From the NCBI GenBank assembly GCA_002360325.1, contig DEQG01000086.1:11205-22434 (forward strand): 11,230 nt of DNA, in the 5' to 3' direction. The notes under the pieces were generated by a model that made no database searches, was not told the origin of the DNA, and was given only the letters and a program-made list of their open reading frames with translations. Positions 8,169 to 11,230 of the stretch are shown in pieces; the stretch's first letter is position 1, and each line of letters starts with the position of its first letter. This stretch comes from Salinicoccus sp. UBA3372. GTDB taxonomy: Bacteria; Bacillota; Bacilli; Staphylococcales; Salinicoccaceae. Made by a program: the position numbers and the translations under genes.

Positions 8169-9722
8169 GTGAATGAAAATAATAATCGTTGGAACCTTAT
8201 AGATAAAAGGATACTTATTCCGGCAGTCATCATCATTTTGATCATCAGTATCCCCTTTACGTTATATGAATCGGAATCACTTGTCTTACTCAACCAGATA
8301 TTCGATGCAATTGTGACCAACTTCGGCTGGGGATATATCTGGTATGCAAATATACTGGTGGTAATCGGACTTTATCTATCATTTTCAAAGTATGGAAAAG
8401 TGGTGCTTGGTGACCCTGCCGAAAAACCTGATTTCACTCTTTTTCAATATTCGTCATTACTTATTGCAATGGGGCTTGGTTCCACCATCATGCGGACCGG
8501 CATGATTCAATGGACGGAAATCGCCAACAACCCGCCGCTTGGAATCGAAGCAGGTTCCCCGGAAGCGATCCTGTGGGGTAATTCCTACTCAATGTTCATA
8601 TGGAGTTTCCAGACATTTTCAATTTTTGTCATGGCTGCTCCGGCAATAGCGTATATCATTCATGTAAAGAAGAGGCCGATGATGCGCATTTCCGAAGCTA
8701 CAAGAGTATTATTCGGAGATAAATTCACCGACGGTCTCGGCGGCACCTTACTGGATATACTATTTTTAGTGAGCATCTTATCCGGAGCTGCGGTTACGCT
8801 GGGCCTCGGCACACCGATCATTACATCGAACCTGGCAGCACTTCTCGATACCGAGGTGACTTTCACAATGACACTGATTGTCACTCTAATATGGGTCTTC
8901 CTGTTTTCACTCAGTGCATATGCCGGTATCGAAAAGGGAATCAAGCGTCTCAGTGTTTTGAATATATACATGGCAGCCGGCTTTGCTGTATTTATACTCA
9001 TTGTCGGACCCGGCATTTTCATCATGGATTTTTTTACCGAAACAATTGGGCATCTGTTTTCCAACTACATTACATTTTCTTTTTTTACGGAGTCCACAGC
9101 CATTGAACAGACGGCCTTCATCAAGAATCACCTGGTATTCTGGTTTGCCTACAATGCCACATGGGCAATGCTGCACAGTGTCTTTGCAGCAAGGATTTCC
9201 AGAGGACGTACTGTGAAGGAAATGATATTAACTTATCTCATAGCGCCGACAGCACTTTCATGGGTGGCCACAGGTATACTGGGAGGGATCGGTGTTCATC
9301 GTCAGATGACCGGCCGGACGGATATACTTTCCATGGCAAGTGACAATGACCCGACCAGTGTCGTTCCGACCATTCTTGAAACATTGCCGCTTTCGGGCAT
9401 CGTAATGGTACTGTTCATCATCATCGCAACGATATTCCTGACAACCACACTCGATTCGACAACATTCACCATTGCTGCATATACGAGCAGAAATGATATG
9501 AGCGAGCAGGATCCATCAAGATTTGTTCGTATTCTGGTCTCGGTCATCATCACCGTTTTGGCACTGGCCTTGATGCAGATTGGCGGACTTGAACCGCTCG
9601 AAGTCATATCGGGCATGATGGGCATACCGATCATTGCGATTCAGTTCATTCTGATATATGCAGCAATCAAGATGATGGATAAGGATGAAGCATGGAAATA
9701 TAACATCAGAAAAGACGATTAA
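8169..9722 (+). CDS. BCCT-family transporter with atypical substrate site
   Basis: This is an inner-membrane carrier of the betaine/carnitine/choline transporter family, 517 residues with about twelve hydrophobic helices. The GTG start at 8169 follows GAGGATG. Family marks are the first-helix region leading to WYANILVVIGLYLSFSKYGKVVLGDPAEKPDF (about 58-89), and ARISRGRTVKEMI (341-353) after helix 8. The aromatic box is altered. Where BetP has W373, W374 and W377 in helix 8, this protein has Y328, N329 and W332. Where BetP has HWTLHPWAIY in helix 4, it reads IWSFQTFSIF (144-153). The glycine-rich helix-3 stretch is MGLGSTI, not MGIGIG. The long charged C-terminal tail of osmosensing members is absent. 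Quaternary-amine binding is therefore doubtful and the substrate is unknown. It is a single-gene unit flanked by two terminators. Confidence 0.85.
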   Translation: MNENNNRWNLIDKRILIPAVIIILIISIPFTLYESESLVLLNQIFDAIVTNFGWGYIWYANILVVIGLYLSFSKYGKVVLGDPAEKPDFTLFQYSSLLIAMGLGSTIMRTGMIQWTEIANNPPLGIEAGSPEAILWGNSYSMFIWSFQTFSIFVMAAPAIAYIIHVKKRPMMRISEATRVLFGDKFTDGLGGTLLDILFLVSILSGAAVTLGLGTPIITSNLAALLDTEVTFTMTLIVTLIWVFLFSLSAYAGIEKGIKRLSVLNIYMAAGFAVFILIVGPGIFIMDFFTETIGHLFSNYITFSFFTESTAIEQTAFIKNHLVFWFAYNATWAMLHSVFAARISRGRTVKEMILTYLIAPTALSWVATGILGGIGVHRQMTGRTDILSMASDNDPTSVVPTILETLPLSGIVMVLFIIIATIFLTTTLDSTTFTIAAYTSRNDMSEQDPSRFVRILVSVIITVLALALMQIGGLEPLEVISGMMGIPIIAIQFILIYAAIKMMDKDEAWKYNIRKDD

Positions 9723-9737
9723 GCCAATAGACCTTTG

Positions 9738-9778
9738 AACGGTCGCAGCGGTAAGCCATCCGCAGCGGCCGTTTTTTT
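9738..9778 (+). terminator. Strong rho-independent terminator after the BCCT gene
   Basis: The outer arms AACGGTCGC and GCGGCCGTT pair over 9 bp with one G-T wobble. An A/A mismatch and an inner GCGG/CCGC stem follow, closing on an 8 nt loop. Seven Ts complete the signal. It lies 16 bp beyond the stop. Confidence 0.93.
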
Positions 9779-9782
9779 AGCG

Positions 9783-9811
9783 TTGACTAAATTTAATATT
9801 TAGGGTATCCT
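9783..9811 (+). promoter_or_regulatory. Promoter of the metal ABC transporter operon
   Basis: TTGACT (9783-9788) and TATCCT (9806-9811) are 17 bp apart, and the start would be near 9818. The -10 box lies inside the palindromic operator described next, so repressor binding would block polymerase directly. Confidence 0.65.
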
Positions 9812-9814
9812 AAA
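9799..9814. promoter_or_regulatory. DtxR/MntR-type metalloregulator operator
   Basis: TTTAGG-GTAT-CCTAAA is a perfect 6-4-6 palindrome. Flanking AAT (9795-9797) and ATT (9816-9818) extend the symmetry to 24 bp with one mismatched pair. The TTAGG/CCTAA arms resemble sites of DtxR-family repressors (IdeR, SirR, MntR). Placement over the -10 box of a metal-uptake operon fits repression when Mn or Fe is ample. The regulator itself is not in the window. Confidence 0.7.
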
Positions 9815-9859
9815 CATTAAAATGACTGACATATTCATTCACTGGAAAGAGGTTTACTG

Positions 9860-10783
9860 ATGAGAAAAACGATATTATTCATCGTAGTTTCAGCTATATT
9901 TCTGACAGCATGCAGCGCTCAGGAAGACAATGCCGAAACGGATGACAGAATCCAAATCGCTGTCACAACAACTTTTTTATATGACATGGTATCTGTACTT
10001 GAAGAGGATGTCGACCATTTCAAGCTTGAACTCATCATCCCTGCCGGCGAAGATCCACATGTGTACCAGCCGAAAGCCAGTGACCTGAGAAAGATAAATG
10101 AATCGGATTTTATTTTATACCAGGGTCTGAACTTTGAAGGCCGCATGATCGATCTGCTTGAGACAGGCATACCCGTGGCTGATGACCTGGATACTTCGTC
10201 CCTTGAAACGATGGAGGAGGACGGCGTCGCTGAAGTCGATCCACATTTCTGGTTCAATATAGATCTTTATAAGGAAGCCATGACAAATGTATTTAATATC
10301 CTCACGGAAATGAACCCCGACGGTGAAGCGGCCTACCAGGATAATTTAAACGCATATTTTGAAGAGCTTGATGAGCTGGATGATTATGTGTCAGACCGTA
10401 TCGAAGAAGTGCCACGGGAATCACGTATTCTCATTACGCCCCATGACGCATTCGGCTATATGGCTACAAGCTATGATATCGATGTGCATGCACCCCAGGG
10501 GTTCTCCACCGACTCTGAAGTATCGAACAACCAGATTCAAAATACGGCAGCACTGATTGCCGAACGTGATATCAACGCCATATTTCTCGAATCGACAACA
10601 AACCCGGACCGGATGACGCGGCTGCAGGAAATCGTTGCATCAGAAGGTGTCGAAGTGGAAATCATCAGCGGAGACAACCGGACGCTCCTGTCCGACTCGC
10701 TCGCACCCCGCGGTGAATCCGGCGACACATATATCAGTATGTACAAGCACAATATCGACCTGATTGTCGATAATTTAAAATAG
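9860..10783 (+). CDS. Metal-binding lipoprotein of an ABC transporter (TroA/MntC/ZnuA family, cluster A-I)
   Basis: This is the extracellular substrate-binding protein for Mn, Zn or Fe uptake, lipid-anchored at the membrane surface. The 307-residue product starts at 9860 with AAAGAGG upstream. Its signal peptide ends in the lipobox LTAC, so Cys18 is the lipidated residue. The metal ligands can be read off directly: H67 in DPHVYQP, H129 in DPHFWFN, H195 in TPHDAFGY and D279 in LSDSLAP. This His3-Asp set is that of TroA; staphylococcal MntC and streptococcal PsaA have Glu at the third position. The His-rich loop of many ZnuA proteins is absent. It is the first gene of an operon with the ATPase 10 bp behind, an order unlike S. 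aureus mntABC. The metal is most likely Mn, judged mainly from the promoter operator, but Zn or Fe remain possible. Confidence 0.93.
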   Translation: MRKTILFIVVSAIFLTACSAQEDNAETDDRIQIAVTTTFLYDMVSVLEEDVDHFKLELIIPAGEDPHVYQPKASDLRKINESDFILYQGLNFEGRMIDLLETGIPVADDLDTSSLETMEEDGVAEVDPHFWFNIDLYKEAMTNVFNILTEMNPDGEAAYQDNLNAYFEELDELDDYVSDRIEEVPRESRILITPHDAFGYMATSYDIDVHAPQGFSTDSEVSNNQIQNTAALIAERDINAIFLESTTNPDRMTRLQEIVASEGVEVEIISGDNRTLLSDSLAPRGESGDTYISMYKHNIDLIVDNLK

Positions 10784-10793
10784 GAGTTCTGTT

Positions 10794-11230
10794 ATGACTG
10801 AAGATATTATAAAAATAAAAGATCTAATCGTTGCCTATGATGAAAAACCGGCAATATGGCATCTCAATATGACGCTGCAGGAAAACAGCATCACTGCGAT
10901 CGTCGGTCCGAACGGCGCCGGGAAATCGACACTGATCAAGTCGATCATGCAGTTGATTAAGCCCGTGTCCGGCGAAATCCATATTAATGGTTCAAAAAGT
11001 AAAAAAGCATTGAAAGATATTGCCTATGTACCTCAAAAGGGAGAAGTGAACTGGGAGTTTCCAACTACGGTGCTCGATGTCGTACTGATGGGCAGATATG
11101 TGCATAAAGGATGGATTAAACGGCCGAATAAAAAAGATCATAAAATTGCCATGTCCGCACTCAGGGAAATGAAGATGGAAGCATTCAGAAACCGGCAGAT
11201 CAGCGAGCTTTCCGGCGGCCAGCGCCAGCG
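10794..11230 (+). CDS. Metal ABC transporter ATP-binding protein (3' end cut by window edge)
   Basis: This is the cytoplasmic ATPase that drives the metal importer whose binding protein is encoded just upstream. The ATG at 10794 follows TAGGAGT, which overlaps the stop of the lipoprotein gene. The visible 145 residues contain Walker A GPNGAGKS (38-45), the Q-loop at Q81 in AYVPQKGEVNWEFP, and the signature LSGGQRQ just before the edge. The VPQ...W-FP-TV..VVLMGRY stretch (79-102) is typical of manganese/zinc/iron (MntA/TroB/PsaB) ATPases and less so of other ABC ATPases. Walker B, the H-loop and the permease gene lie beyond the window. Confidence 0.95.
   Translation, partial: MTEDIIKIKDLIVAYDEKPAIWHLNMTLQENSITAIVGPNGAGKSTLIKSIMQLIKPVSGEIHINGSKSKKALKDIAYVPQKGEVNWEFPTTVLDVVLMGRYVHKGWIKRPNKKDHKIAMSALREMKMEAFRNRQISELSGGQRQ

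Noticed and set aside
8660..9634. Several open frames on both strands within the BCCT gene
   Set aside because: They are shadows of a confidently identified membrane transporter and have no independent signals.

Overview
The window looks like chromosomal DNA from a low-to-moderate GC Gram-positive bacterium. Strong GGAGG-type ribosome binding sites, GTG starts, lipobox and protein flavour all point to Bacillota. My best guess is a halotolerant member of Staphylococcaceae such as Salinicoccus or Jeotgalicoccus; this is inferred from protein character and not proven.

Layout. The left 6.8 kb is one long run of minus-strand genes. Read in transcription order from 6794 down to 1, it begins with a tryptophan-to-anthranilate cassette: kynU (kynureninase), kynB (kynurenine formamidase) and kynA (tryptophan 2,3-dioxygenase), all overlapping. 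A tightly linked 106-residue protein of unknown function follows. After a 185 bp gap with its own promoter comes a two-gene sulfolipid module: sqdB (UDP-sulfoquinovose synthase) and an SqdX/SQD2-like glycosyltransferase. Next is pdp (pyrimidine-nucleoside phosphorylase), which runs off the left edge.

The right part is all plus strand. A short-chain dehydrogenase diverges from kynU and is followed by a hemerythrin-like HHE protein and a terminator. Then comes a BCCT-family transporter with an altered aromatic substrate site, and a strong terminator. Last is a metal-uptake ABC operon: a TroA-like binding lipoprotein, then an ATPase cut off by the right edge. Its promoter carries a DtxR/MntR-type palindrome over the -10 box.

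How the genes work together. KynA, KynB and KynU convert L-tryptophan through N-formylkynurenine and kynurenine to anthranilate plus alanine; no downstream gene for 3-hydroxylation is present here. SqdB makes UDP-sulfoquinovose from UDP-glucose and sulfite, and the SqdX-like enzyme would transfer it to diacylglycerol to make the sulfolipid SQDG. Together they form a complete two-enzyme SQDG module, best known from photosynthetic organisms and notable in a Gram-positive coccus-like genome. A perfect 7-1-7 palindrome in the kynU/SDR divergent region overlaps the kynU -35 box and is the best candidate for an unassigned operator. I see no mobile elements, CRISPR arrays, tRNA or rRNA genes.
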